Translations under genes and position numbers: made by a program | From: Hyphomicrobiales bacterium | Lineage (GTDB): Bacteria; Pseudomonadota; Alphaproteobacteria; Rhizobiales; Rhizobiaceae | Direction of reading: 5' to 3' | NCBI GenBank assembly: GCA_900473795.1 | Contig: UCMT01000058.1 | Location: 62,001-126,000, forward strand | Length of the DNA stretch: 64,000 nt | Shown here: one piece after another, positions 44,853 through 53,851 of the stretch | Layout: every line of letters starts with the position of its first letter | Position numbering within the stretch: the stretch's first letter is position 1 | The notes under the pieces: model-generated | The model's database searches: none | Seen by the model: the letters and a program-made list of their open reading frames with translations, nothing else | What the model was told of the DNA's origin: nothing

Positions 44853-45755
44853 ATGCCACTGAGCATGAACCGCGACGTTTTCATCACCTGTGCTGTCACC
44901 GGGTCCGGCGACACCGTTTCCAAATCATCACATGTGCCGATCACGCCAAAGCAGATCGCCGATGCGGCAATCGAGGCAGCCAAGGCGGGTGCAGCCGTTG
45001 CCCATTGCCATGTGCGCGACCCGGAAACCGGGGCCGCCGCCCGCCGTCTCGACCTCTACAAGGAAGTGACCGACCGCATCCGCTCGGCCGATGTCGATGT
45101 CGTGCTGAACCTGACCGCCGGCATGGGCGGCGACCTGATCTTCGGCAATGTCGAAAGCCCGCTGCCGCTCAATCCGCAGGGAACCGACATGGCCGGCGCC
45201 ACCGAGCGCGTCGCCCACGTCGCCGAATGCCGCCCCGAGATCTGCACGCTCGACTGCGGCACGATGAACTTCTCGCTCGGCGATTACGTCATGACCAACA
45301 CGCCGTCGATGCTGCGCGAAATGGCCCGCCAGATGACGGCGCTTGGCGTGCGTCCGGAAATCGAAGCCTTCGACACCGGCCACCTCTGGTTCGCCAAGCA
45401 GCTCGTCGAGGAAGGCCTGATCGAGGATCCGGTGCTCATCCAGCTCTGCATGGGCATTCCGTGGGGCGCCCCCGACGACCTCAACACCTTCATGGCGATG
45501 GTCAACAACGTGCCGAAGAACTGGACCTTCTCAGCCTTCTCGATCGGCCGCAACGCGCTCGCCTATCCGGCAGCAGCAGTGCTTGCCGGCGGCAACGTCC
45601 GCGTCGGCCTCGAAGACAATCTCTATATCGGCAAGGGCCAGCTCGCCACCAATGGCCAGCTCGTCGAAAAAGCCGTGAGCGTCATCGAAGGCATGGGCGC
45701 GCGGGTGATCGGCCCGGCGGAAGTGCGTGAAAAGCTGAAGCTGACGAAGCGGTAG
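44853..45755 (+). CDS. cdhC: Beta-keto acid cleavage enzyme, 3-dehydrocarnitine:acetyl-CoA type
   Basis: 300 residues, BKACE (DUF849) family. Zn ligands in AHCHVRDPETG, NLTAGMGG, and the TLDCGTMNF and EAFDTGHLWF motifs are seen. It would exchange 3-dehydrocarnitine and acetyl-CoA to acetoacetate and betainyl-CoA. ATG 44853 follows AGGGGAGG at six bases; an upstream ATG at 44823 is less likely. Substrate assigned from the carnitine dehydrogenase gene downstream and the CdhR-like neighbour. Related BKACE enzymes use other beta-keto acids. Confidence 0.85.
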   Translation: MPLSMNRDVFITCAVTGSGDTVSKSSHVPITPKQIADAAIEAAKAGAAVAHCHVRDPETGAAARRLDLYKEVTDRIRSADVDVVLNLTAGMGGDLIFGNVESPLPLNPQGTDMAGATERVAHVAECRPEICTLDCGTMNFSLGDYVMTNTPSMLREMARQMTALGVRPEIEAFDTGHLWFAKQLVEEGLIEDPVLIQLCMGIPWGAPDDLNTFMAMVNNVPKNWTFSAFSIGRNALAYPAAAVLAGGNVRVGLEDNLYIGKGQLATNGQLVEKAVSVIEGMGARVIGPAEVREKLKLTKR

Positions 45756-45834
45756 GAAATTCCGTTCCGGCTTCCGGTGGGTTTACCCCTCACCAAGTTC
45801 GTCCAACCGATCGGCTGCGCCTCTCGGGGACGAA

Positions 45835-45939
45835 CTATCCTCTCCCGCAAGGGGAGAGGTAGCGTGCCGCAAGCGCTCGCTCTGCCGCGAAGTGGGGTGT
45901 TGCCGCGGTTCTTACCTCTCCCCTTGTGGGAGAGGATAG
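45835..45939. repeat. Palindromic intergenic repeat 1
   Basis: Two 27-base inverted arms (45835-45861 and 45913-45939), one mismatch, core CTATCCTCTCCC...GGGAGAGG. The flanks also pair (CTCACCAAG about 45789 with CTTGGTGAG about 45978), suggesting a larger folded unit. Type common in rhizobial intergenic DNA. Confidence 0.85.
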
Positions 45940-46043
45940 CAAGCCCGCACGAAGCAACGCTGAGTGCCTGGGCGCGCTTGGTGAGGAGTGAAACACGCTG
46001 CCCGACGCAAGAACGAGCTATTAAAATTGAAGGTGGAACAAGC

Positions 46044-47534
46044 ATGACCAAAATCACCAAGGCGGCCTGCATCGGCGGCGGCGTTATCGGCGGGGCCTGG
46101 GCGGCGCGCTTCATCCTGGCCGGTGTCGACGTCAACATGTTCGATCCGCATCCGGAGGCAAAGCGCATCATCGGCGAAGTCATGGCCAACGCCGAAAAGG
46201 CCTATGCCATGCTGACCATGGCACCGCTGCCGAAGAAGGGCACGCTGACCTTTTGCGAGAGCATTGAAAAGGCCGTTCAAGGCGCTGAATGGATTCAGGA
46301 AAGCGTCCCCGAACGGCTGGAGCTGAAGCGCGGTGTCCTCACCCAGATCGACGCGGCCGCCTCCTCGGACGCGCTGATCGGCTCCTCCACCTCCGGTCTG
46401 ATGCCGTCCGACCTGCAGGCCGAGATGAAATACCCTGAGCGCATGTTCGTCGCGCATCCCTACAATCCCGTCTACCTCTTGCCGCTGGTCGAGCTCGTCG
46501 GCGGCAAGAAGACCTCGAAGGAAACGATCGCCCACGCCGGCGTCGCCGTCGAACAGATCGGCATGAAGGGCGTTGTCATCGCCAAGGAGATCGAAGCCTT
46601 CGTCGGCGACCGCCTGCTTGAAGCCCTTTGGCGCGAAGCCCTCTGGCTGATCCAGGACGATATCTGCGATACCGAAACGCTCGACAACGTCATGCGCTAT
46701 TCCTTCGGCATGCGCTGGGCCCAGATGGGCCTGTTCGAGACCTACCGCATCGCCGGCGGCGAAGCCGGTATGCGCCACTTCCTCGCCCAGTTCGGCCCCT
46801 GCCTGAAATGGCCCTGGACGAAATTCACCGATGTCGTCGATCTCGACGACGCCCTGGTCGAGAAGATCGGCGCCCAGTCGGATGCGCAGGCGGCCGGCCG
46901 TTCGATCCGCGAACTGGAGCGTATCCGAGACGAAAACCTCGTCGGCATCATGCATGCGCTGAAAAGCGGCGATGGCGGCAAGGGCTGGGGTGCTGGCAAG
47001 CTGCTCGCAGAATTCGAGCAGCGCCTTTGGGCCAACGCAGAAAAGCCGCAGCCCGATCTGGGTCAAGCCGAACCTATCCGCATCCTCGACACCAAGGTCA
47101 ACGCCGCCTGGGTCGACTATAACGGCCACATGACCGAACACCGCTATCTGCAGGTCTTCGGCGACACATCCGACGGCCTGCTCCGCCTGATCGGCGTCGA
47201 TCTCGACTATGTCAAGGGCGGCCACAGCTACTACACGGTCGAAACGCATATCCGCAATCTCGGCGAAGCCAAGCTCGGCGACGCGCTGTACTCGACCTGC
47301 CAGATCCTGTCGCACGACGAAAAACGCCTGCACATCTTCTCGACGATCTACAACGCGGCAAACAATGAGCCCGTCGCGACCGCCGAGCAGATGCTGCTGC
47401 ATGTGGATTCGAAGGCGAGCAAGGCCGTTCCAGCACTGCCCGAAGTCATTGGCAAAGTGAAGGCTATTGCGGAGGCACATGCGACCTTGCCGAAGCCCGA
47501 AGGCGTGGGAAGGTCGGTCGGGCAGAAGCCCTAG
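46044..47534 (+). CDS. lcdH: L-carnitine dehydrogenase fused to a thioesterase
   Basis: 496 residues. Residues 1-~320 resemble 3-hydroxyacyl-CoA dehydrogenases: NAD loop CIGGGVIGGAWAARFILAG (about 9-27) and the FVAHPYNPVYLLPLVELV segment. Residues ~345-480 form a hotdog thioesterase domain (AWVDYNGHMTEHRYL). L-carnitine dehydrogenases from rhizobia are known to carry this fusion. The first domain oxidises L-carnitine to 3-dehydrocarnitine, the second would hydrolyse betainyl-CoA from the cleavage enzyme to glycine betaine. AGGTGG lies eight bases before ATG 46044; the longer frame runs through repeat 1. Confidence 0.92.
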   Translation: MTKITKAACIGGGVIGGAWAARFILAGVDVNMFDPHPEAKRIIGEVMANAEKAYAMLTMAPLPKKGTLTFCESIEKAVQGAEWIQESVPERLELKRGVLTQIDAAASSDALIGSSTSGLMPSDLQAEMKYPERMFVAHPYNPVYLLPLVELVGGKKTSKETIAHAGVAVEQIGMKGVVIAKEIEAFVGDRLLEALWREALWLIQDDICDTETLDNVMRYSFGMRWAQMGLFETYRIAGGEAGMRHFLAQFGPCLKWPWTKFTDVVDLDDALVEKIGAQSDAQAAGRSIRELERIRDENLVGIMHALKSGDGGKGWGAGKLLAEFEQRLWANAEKPQPDLGQAEPIRILDTKVNAAWVDYNGHMTEHRYLQVFGDTSDGLLRLIGVDLDYVKGGHSYYTVETHIRNLGEAKLGDALYSTCQILSHDEKRLHIFSTIYNAANNEPVATAEQMLLHVDSKASKAVPALPEVIGKVKAIAEAHATLPKPEGVGRSVGQKP

Positions 47535-47542
47535 GGACTTTC

Positions 47543-47636
47543 CCTCCCCCTTGTGGGGAGGGTGGCCCGCAGGGCCGGGAGGGGTTCTTGTCGAGCGTTC
47601 CCTTCCCCAACCCCTCCCGACAAGGGGGAGGCAGAG
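47543..47636. repeat. Palindromic intergenic repeat 2
   Basis: Arms CCTCCCCCTTGT...GGGAGGGGTT (47543-47584) and AACCCCTCCCGACAAGGGGG (about 47609-47628) are inverted copies, with an inner GGCCCGCAGGGCC hairpin. Sits between the dehydrogenase and acyl-CoA dehydrogenase genes. Confidence 0.75.
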
Positions 47637-47685
47637 CCTCGAAGCGCGGTGCGTTAGAGGCAGACAAGAACAGGAGGGACTTGAG

Positions 47686-48846
47686 ATGGATTTCGCACTG
47701 ACCGAAGAACAGCAGATGATCGTCGACACCGTTCGCGGCTTCGTTGAAACCGAAATCTATCCGTACGAAAACGAGGTGGAGCGCACCGGTTTCGTGCCGC
47801 GCGAACTCGGTCAGGAGATCGCGGCCAAGTGCAAGGCGCTCGGCTTCTTCGCCTGCAACATGCCCGAGGAGGTCGGCGGCGCCGGTCTCGATCACCAGAC
47901 CTTCACGCTGGTCGAGCGCGAACTCGGCCGCGGCTCGATGGCGCTGACCGTCTTCTTCGGCCGGCCCTCCGGCATCCTGATGGCATGCAACGCGGAGCAG
48001 CGGCAGAAATACCTGATCCCCGCCGTCACCGGTGAAAAATTCGATGCGCTCGCCATGACCGAACCGGATGCCGGCTCCGACGTCCGCGGCATGAAGTGTT
48101 TTGCGCGTCAGGACGGCGACGACTGGATCGTCAACGGCACCAAGCACTTCATCAGCCATGCCGACATCGCCGATTTCGTCATCGTCTTCATCGCCACGGG
48201 CGAAGAAGACACGCCGCGCGGGCCGAAGAAGAAGATCACCTGCTTCCTCGTCGATCGCGGCACACCGGGCTTCGACATTCGCGACGGCTACAATTCCGTG
48301 TCGCATCGTGGCTACAAGAACTGTATCCTGACCTTCGATGATTGCCGCCTGCCCTCGTCGCAGATACTCGGCGAGGTCCACAAGGGCTTCGACATCGCCA
48401 ATGACTGGCTCTACGCCACGCGTCTGACGGTGGCTGCGACCTCGGTCGGCCGAGCCCGCCGCGCCTTCGACTATGCGCTGTCCTATGCCGCCGAACGCAA
48501 GCAGTTCGGCAAGCCGATCGGCGCCAACCAGGGCGTCTCCTTCAAGCTCGCCGACATGATCACCGACATCGATGCCGCCGACCTGCTGACGCTGTCGGCC
48601 GCCTGGCGTCTCGACCAGGGCCTGCCGTCGAACCGCGAAATTGCCTCGGCAAAAGTCTTTGCAACGGAAATGCTTGCCCGGGTCACCGACGAGGCGATCC
48701 AGATCTATGGCGGCATGGGGCTGATGGACGACCTTCCGCTTGCCCGCTTCTGGCGCGACGCCCGCGTCGAGCGCATCTGGGACGGCACCTCGGAAATCCA
48801 GCGGCACATCATCAGCCGCGATCTGCTCCGGCCGCTGGGAGCGTGA
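47686..48846 (+). CDS. Acyl-CoA dehydrogenase, candidate gamma-butyrobetainyl-CoA dehydrogenase
   Basis: 386 residues, FAD-dependent ACAD family: AMTEPDAGSDVRG, FISHADIADFV, QFGKPIGANQGVSFKLADM, and IYGGMGLMDDLPLARFWRDARVERIWDGTSEIQ with the catalytic region near the end. It would form an alpha,beta-double bond in a short acyl-CoA. In this operon, with a CaiD-like hydratase, the likely reaction is gamma-butyrobetainyl-CoA to crotonobetainyl-CoA. AGGAGG lies eight bases before ATG 47686. Exact acyl group inferred from context only. Confidence 0.85.
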   Translation: MDFALTEEQQMIVDTVRGFVETEIYPYENEVERTGFVPRELGQEIAAKCKALGFFACNMPEEVGGAGLDHQTFTLVERELGRGSMALTVFFGRPSGILMACNAEQRQKYLIPAVTGEKFDALAMTEPDAGSDVRGMKCFARQDGDDWIVNGTKHFISHADIADFVIVFIATGEEDTPRGPKKKITCFLVDRGTPGFDIRDGYNSVSHRGYKNCILTFDDCRLPSSQILGEVHKGFDIANDWLYATRLTVAATSVGRARRAFDYALSYAAERKQFGKPIGANQGVSFKLADMITDIDAADLLTLSAAWRLDQGLPSNREIASAKVFATEMLARVTDEAIQIYGGMGLMDDLPLARFWRDARVERIWDGTSEIQRHIISRDLLRPLGA

Positions 48847-48874
48847 GCATGGCGCTGTCAGCATCCGCCCTTAC

Positions 48875-49076
48875 CCCCCTCTGCCCTGCCGGGCATCTCC
48901 CCCTCAAGGGGGGAGATCAACGAGTGGCAAGCTTCCCGCCCACCTCGCCGGTCAGATCCATGGAGCAACCTGACAAAGCCATGTGGCAACGATCACTTAC
49001 GATGGGTAGGATCACAGCAATCTGCCGCGATCGATCTCCCCCCTTGAGGGGGAGATGCCCGGCAGGGCAGAGGGGG
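48875..49076. repeat. Palindromic intergenic repeat 3, long perfect inverted repeat
   Basis: Arms of 44 bases (48875-48918 and 49033-49076) are perfect inverted copies, each containing its own hairpins (CTGCCCTGCCGGGC; CTCCCCCTC...GGGGGGAG). Spacer of 114 bases has no coding frame I trust. Lies between the acyl-CoA dehydrogenase and acyl-CoA ligase genes, so it may influence operon expression. Confidence 0.9.
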
Positions 49077-49099
49077 CTATTCGCCGGAGGTGGCGCGTC

Positions 49100-51163
49100 A
49101 TGACGACATCTTCCCGTTCCCTCACCCGCCTGATCCGGCCCGGATCCATCGCCGTCTTCGGCGGCAAGGAAGCGCGCCGGGTGATCGAGCAATGCGACAA
49201 GATGGGGTTCAAGGGCGAGATCTGGCCGGTTCACCCTCGGGAGGACGAGATATTCGGCCGCCGGTGCTATCGCTCCGTGGCAGAACTTCCATCCGCGCCG
49301 GATGCCTCCTTCGTCGGCGTCAACCGCCAGCTCACCATCGACATCATCCGCGACCTTTCGGCCCGCGGCGCCGGCGGCGCAATCTGCTATGCGTCCGGAT
49401 TTCGCGAGGCGGTCAGCGAGCTTGCCGATGGCAACGACTTGCAGGACGCGCTGGTCGCAGCCGCCGGCGATATGCCGATCGTCGGGCCGAACTGCTACGG
49501 TTTCATCAATGCACTCGACGGCGCCCTGCTCTGGCCTGACCAGCACGGCATGCAGCGCGTCGACCGGGGCGTTGCCGTCTTAACCCAGTCTTCGAACATC
49601 GCCTGCAACATCTCCATGCAGATGCGCGGCCTGCCGCTTGCCTATATCATGACGGCTGGAAACCAGGCGCAAACAGGCCTTTCCGAACTCGCCATCGCCG
49701 CCTTGGAAGACCCCCGCGTCACCGCCGTCGGCCTGCACATCGAGGGTTTCGACAGCATCGAGGCGCTGCAGCGGCTGGCCGCGCGGGCGCGGGAACTGAA
49801 GAAGCCGGTCGTCACGCTGAAGGTCGGCAAATCGGAACAGGCGCAGCTTGCGACCGTCTCGCATACGGCATCGCTGGCCGGCAACGATGCCGTCTCCGGC
49901 GCCCTGCTGGAGCGTCTCGGTATCGGCCGCGTCGACACTCTGCCGGAACTGCTGGAAACGCTGAAGCTTCTCCATCTCCACCCGCCGCTGAAAAACCTCG
50001 ACATTTCCTCGATGAGCTGTTCGGGCGGCGAAGCATCTTTGATGGCCGATGCCGGCGTGAGGCGCAAGACCGTGTTTCGCGCCCTGAAGGACGAACAGCG
50101 CCAGCCGCTGCGCGAAAGCCTTGGCGCCATGGTCACGATCGCCAACCCGCTCGACTACCACACCTTCGTCTGGGGCAATCTGGAGAAGCAGACGACCGCC
50201 TTTACCGCGATGATGAAGGGCGACTATGCCCTCAATCTCGTCGTTCTCGACTTTCCCCGTCAAGACCGCTGCGACGCAGCAGACTGGAACACCACCTGCG
50301 AAGCCGTCATCGCCTCAGCCAGAGCGACTGGTGCCGTGGCCGGCATCGTCGCCAGTCTCGGCGAAAACATGCCGGAGGAAACGGCGCTGTCGCTGATGGC
50401 GGCCGGCGTCGTCGCCTTCTGCGGCATCGATGAAGCGCTGGCCGCGGCCGAGATTTCCGCAGGTATTGGCGAGACCTGGGCAAGACCAGCGCCGCGGCCG
50501 CTTCTGTCTGCGGAACCGATGCCAGGCGAGATCGTCACCCTTGGCGAGAGTGAAGCCAAGGCCGAACTGGCGAAGTTCGGCCTCGTCGTGCCGATCGGCA
50601 CGGTTGCGAACACCGCGGCCGAGGCCGCCGATGCAGCAGAAGCGCTGGGCTTTCCCGTCGTACTCAAGGGACTTGGCGTTGCCCACAAGACGGAAGCGGG
50701 GGCGGTCAAGCTCAATCTGAGTGATCGCCAATCCGTGCTTGACGCGGCAGGCGCCATGAAGAACGTCGCCACCGGCTATCTCGTCGAAAAAATGATCGCA
50801 AAGCCCGTCGCGGAGATCATCGTCGGCGCGCTGCGCGATCCCGTCGCGGGCCTCGTGCTCACTGTTGGAGCGGGTGGAATTCTCGTGGAATTGCTCGAAG
50901 ATTCCGCGATTTTGACCCTGCCGACGACGCCGGAGGCGATCGGCGAAGCTATTTCCGGCCTGAAGATCCAAAAGCTGCTCGATGGCTATCGCGGCAGCCC
51001 GAAAGGCGACATCGAGGCGCTGACCGCAGCTGTCGCTGCCGTGGCATCCTATGTCGTTGCAAACGCTTCAAAGCTCGAAGAACTGGATATCAATCCTATC
51101 ATGGTGCTGCCGCAGGGGTCTGGAACCGTTGCCGCCGACGCCCTGATCCGTCGAAGGAACTGA
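49100..51163 (+). CDS. ADP-forming acyl-CoA synthetase, candidate betaine:CoA ligase
   Basis: 687 residues, NDP-forming acyl-CoA ligase family (acetyl-CoA synthetase, alpha-beta fusion). N-terminal CoA-binding (RPGSIAVFGGKEARRV), succinyl-CoA-like ligase domains with the catalytic His region in LATVSHTASLAGN (about 265), and a C-terminal ATP-grasp domain (about 480-687: FPVVLKGLGVAHKTEAGAVKLNL). It would activate a carboxylic acid to its CoA thioester. Start 49100 follows CGGAGG at ten bases. With the adjoining dehydrogenase and hydratase the acid is probably gamma-butyrobetaine or crotonobetaine. Confidence 0.85.
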   Translation: MTTSSRSLTRLIRPGSIAVFGGKEARRVIEQCDKMGFKGEIWPVHPREDEIFGRRCYRSVAELPSAPDASFVGVNRQLTIDIIRDLSARGAGGAICYASGFREAVSELADGNDLQDALVAAAGDMPIVGPNCYGFINALDGALLWPDQHGMQRVDRGVAVLTQSSNIACNISMQMRGLPLAYIMTAGNQAQTGLSELAIAALEDPRVTAVGLHIEGFDSIEALQRLAARARELKKPVVTLKVGKSEQAQLATVSHTASLAGNDAVSGALLERLGIGRVDTLPELLETLKLLHLHPPLKNLDISSMSCSGGEASLMADAGVRRKTVFRALKDEQRQPLRESLGAMVTIANPLDYHTFVWGNLEKQTTAFTAMMKGDYALNLVVLDFPRQDRCDAADWNTTCEAVIASARATGAVAGIVASLGENMPEETALSLMAAGVVAFCGIDEALAAAEISAGIGETWARPAPRPLLSAEPMPGEIVTLGESEAKAELAKFGLVVPIGTVANTAAEAADAAEALGFPVVLKGLGVAHKTEAGAVKLNLSDRQSVLDAAGAMKNVATGYLVEKMIAKPVAEIIVGALRDPVAGLVLTVGAGGILVELLEDSAILTLPTTPEAIGEAISGLKIQKLLDGYRGSPKGDIEALTAAVAAVASYVVANASKLEELDINPIMVLPQGSGTVAADALIRRRN

Positions 51164-51168
51164 CGCCT

Positions 51169-51951
51169 ATGACCGGACCAATCAGAACCCGCCGCGAAGG
51201 CGGCATTCTCGAAGTCACCATCGATCGGCCGAAGGCCAATGCGATCGATCTGGTGACCAGCCGGATCATGGGCGAAATTTTTCGCGATTTTCGCGACGAC
51301 CCGGAACTGCGCGTCGCGATTATCACCGGTGAAGGAGAAAAATTCTTCTGTCCGGGGTGGGACCTGAAGGCCGCTGCCGCCGGCGACGCGGTCGATGGCG
51401 ACTATGGAATCGGCGGCTTCGGCGGCATGCAGGAACTGCGCGATCTCAACAAGCCGATCATCGCCGCCATCAACGGCATCTGCTGCGGCGGCGGTCTGGA
51501 GATCGCACTTTCCACCGATCTCATCCTCGCCACCGAACACGCGGCCTTCGCGCTGCCGGAAATCCGCTCCGGCACGGTGGCCGATGCCGCCTCGATCAAG
51601 CTGCCGAAGCGCATCCCCTATCACATCGCCATGGACATGCTTTTGACCGGCCGCTGGCTCGATGCCGCCGAGGCGCATCGCTGGGGCTTCGTCAACGAAA
51701 TCCTGCCCGCCGGCACGCTGATGGACCGAGCCTGGGAACTCGCCCGCCTGCTCGAAAGCGGCCCGCCGCTGGTCTACGCCGCAATAAAGGAAGTCGTCCG
51801 CGCCGCCGAAGGCGAGGACTTCCAGACGACGATGAACAAGATCACCAAACGCCAGTTCAAGACGGTCGACATTCTCTATTCGAGCGAGGACCAACTGGAG
51901 GGCGCGCGGGCATTTTCGGAGAAGCGCGATCCGATCTGGAGGGGGAAATAG
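51169..51951 (+). CDS. caiD: Crotonobetainyl-CoA hydratase (CaiD-like)
   Basis: 260 residues, crotonase family. It resembles E. coli CaiD along its length: ILEVTIDRPKANAID, RVAIITGEGEKFF, GWDLKAAAAGDA, and the C-terminal FSEKRDPIWRGK match the enteric pattern with few changes. It would add water to crotonobetainyl-CoA giving L-carnitinyl-CoA. The oxyanion-hole region GGGLEIALSTDL is conserved. Five bases separate it from the ligase, so it is the last gene of that operon. The C-terminal signature makes CaiD more likely than a generic enoyl-CoA hydratase. Confidence 0.88.
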   Translation: MTGPIRTRREGGILEVTIDRPKANAIDLVTSRIMGEIFRDFRDDPELRVAIITGEGEKFFCPGWDLKAAAAGDAVDGDYGIGGFGGMQELRDLNKPIIAAINGICCGGGLEIALSTDLILATEHAAFALPEIRSGTVADAASIKLPKRIPYHIAMDMLLTGRWLDAAEAHRWGFVNEILPAGTLMDRAWELARLLESGPPLVYAAIKEVVRAAEGEDFQTTMNKITKRQFKTVDILYSSEDQLEGARAFSEKRDPIWRGK

Positions 51952-52261
51952 TCGTCACGAATTCCCCGCGACCGGCGGGCGCCAGCAATACTGCCCTACA
52001 GCAATGTGCCATAAGGCATACTTATGAAAACTGCAGATTTTTTGTATGAATACAGGTCGTCATTTGGACGATAGCATCAATTTCAACAGGGTCTTCCGGC
52101 AGCGGAACGCCCACTTCAGGAAAGGTACCGAGGCGGCAGACAAATCCGCAAAAACGACTGGCCTCCCTGTCTTTCGGCAGGCATTCTAGCAGCGACCCGA
52201 TCAACCAGTGATCGAACAATAATCAGAACGGCAAAAGCCATCAAACAAAGGGAACAGGGGA
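51952..52261. other. 310-base intergenic region
   Basis: Between caiD and the ABC importer. The middle (about 52015-52060) is AT-rich and could hold the importer promoter; AGGGAACAGGGG lies just before the binding-protein start. A 65-codon minus-strand frame (52022-52219) is open but has no convincing start signal or family likeness. No known RNA recognised. Confidence 0.4.
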
Positions 52262-53851
52262 ATGAGCGAATACAAGAATTACCTCGCCAATCAGGTCAAG
52301 ATGGGCAAGATGAACCGGCGCGAATTCATGGGCCGGGCAATGGCGGCCGGCATCGCCCTGTCGAGCGCCAGCACATTGTTTGCCGCAAGTGCGGCCGCCC
52401 AGGAACCGAAGCGCGGCGGACATCTGAAGCTCGGTCTCGAAGGCGGCTCGGCCACCGACGCACTCGATCCGGCCAAGGCCCTCTCTCAAGTGCTCTTCTG
52501 CGTCGGCCGCAACTGGGGCGACCTGTTGGTCGAATCCGATCCGCTGACAGGTGCTGCCGTTCCGGCTCTTGCCGAATCCTGGGAGCCTTCACCGGATGCA
52601 GCCGTCTGGACCTTCAAGATCCGCAAGGGCGTGCAGTTCCACGATGGCAAGGAACTGACGATCGAAGACGCCGTGAAGACCCTGCAGCGCCATACCGACG
52701 AGAAGTCGGAATCGGGCGCGCTTGGCGTGATGAAGTCGATCAAGACGATCGAGAACAAGGGCGGTGATCTCGTCCTGACGCTGACGGAAGGCAATGCCGA
52801 CCTGCCGCTGCTTCTGTCCGACTATCACCTGATCATCCAGCCGGGCGGCGGCTACGACAATCCCAACGCCGCCATCGGCACGGGCCCCTACAAGCTGACC
52901 AGCTTCGAAGCTGGCGTTCGCGCGACCTTCGAAAAGAACCCGAACGACTGGAACCCGAACCGCGGTTATGTCGACAGCGTTGAAATCATCAACATGAACG
53001 ACGCCACGGCCCGCATCGCCGCCCTCTCCTCCGGTCAGGTCCACTACATCAACCGTGTCGATCCGAAGACCGTAGCGCTGCTGAAGCGTGCGCCGACCGT
53101 CGAGATCCTCTCGACCGCCGGCCGCGGCCACTACGTCTTCATCATGCATTGCAACACAGCGCCATTCGACAACAACGACCTGCGCATGGCGTTGAAATAC
53201 GCGATGGACCGTGAAAACATGGTCCAGACCATCCTCGGCGGCTACGGCAAGGTCGGCAACGACTTCCCGATCAACTCGACCTATGCCCTCTTCCCGGAAG
53301 GCATCGAACAGCGCGCCTACGATCCGGACAAGGCGGCCTTTCACTACAAGAAGTCCGGCCATAGCGGTCCGGTTCTGCTGCGCACCTCGGATGTCGCCTT
53401 CCCGGGCGCCGTCGACGCGGCCGTGCTCTACCAGGAAAGCGCCAAGAAGGCCGGCATCGAGATCGAAGTGAAACGCGAGCCCGGCGACGGCTACTGGTCG
53501 AACGTCTGGAACGTCCAGCCCTTCTCGACTTCCTACTGGGGCGGCCGCCCGACCCAGGACCAGATGTATTCGACCGCCTATCTGTCGACCGCCGACTGGA
53601 ACGACACCAAGTTCCTGCGTCCGGATTTCGACAAGATCCTGCTCGAAGCCCGCTCGGAACTGGACGAAGCCAAGCGCAAGGAAATGTACCGCACCATGGC
53701 GATGATGGTGCGCGATGAAGGCGGCCTGATCCTGCCGATGTTCAATGATTTCGTGAACGCCTGCACCAAGCAGGTGAAGGGCTACGTCCACGACATCGGC
53801 AACGACATGTCGAACGGCTACGTCGCAACCCGCGTCTGGCTCGACGCCTGA
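52262..53851 (+). CDS. Peptide/nickel-type ABC transporter substrate-binding protein
   Basis: 529 residues, SBP_bac_5 (DppA/OppA) family. The N-terminus has a twin-arginine-like signal (KMNRREFMGRAMAAGIALSSAS, residues 17-38) followed by AAAQEPKRGG. Family motifs: ALAESWEPSPDAAVWTFKIRKGVQFHDG, GTGPYKLTSF. A ribosome-binding AACAGGGG precedes ATG 52262. It opens an SBP-permease-permease-ATPase operon. Ligand unknown; proximity to carnitine genes suggests a quaternary amine or peptide, but no residue proves this. Confidence 0.88.
   Translation: MSEYKNYLANQVKMGKMNRREFMGRAMAAGIALSSASTLFAASAAAQEPKRGGHLKLGLEGGSATDALDPAKALSQVLFCVGRNWGDLLVESDPLTGAAVPALAESWEPSPDAAVWTFKIRKGVQFHDGKELTIEDAVKTLQRHTDEKSESGALGVMKSIKTIENKGGDLVLTLTEGNADLPLLLSDYHLIIQPGGGYDNPNAAIGTGPYKLTSFEAGVRATFEKNPNDWNPNRGYVDSVEIINMNDATARIAALSSGQVHYINRVDPKTVALLKRAPTVEILSTAGRGHYVFIMHCNTAPFDNNDLRMALKYAMDRENMVQTILGGYGKVGNDFPINSTYALFPEGIEQRAYDPDKAAFHYKKSGHSGPVLLRTSDVAFPGAVDAAVLYQESAKKAGIEIEVKREPGDGYWSNVWNVQPFSTSYWGGRPTQDQMYSTAYLSTADWNDTKFLRPDFDKILLEARSELDEAKRKEMYRTMAMMVRDEGGLILPMFNDFVNACTKQVKGYVHDIGNDMSNGYVATRVWLDA

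Noticed and set aside
48919-49032. Possible mobile element (MITE) between the 44-base arms
   Set aside because: No target-site duplication was evident next to the arms and the spacer has no transposase relict, so it is recorded only as a repeat.
52022-52219. A 65-codon minus-strand frame in the gap before the ABC importer
   Set aside because: No Shine-Dalgarno, no recognisable domain, and no neighbours on that strand.
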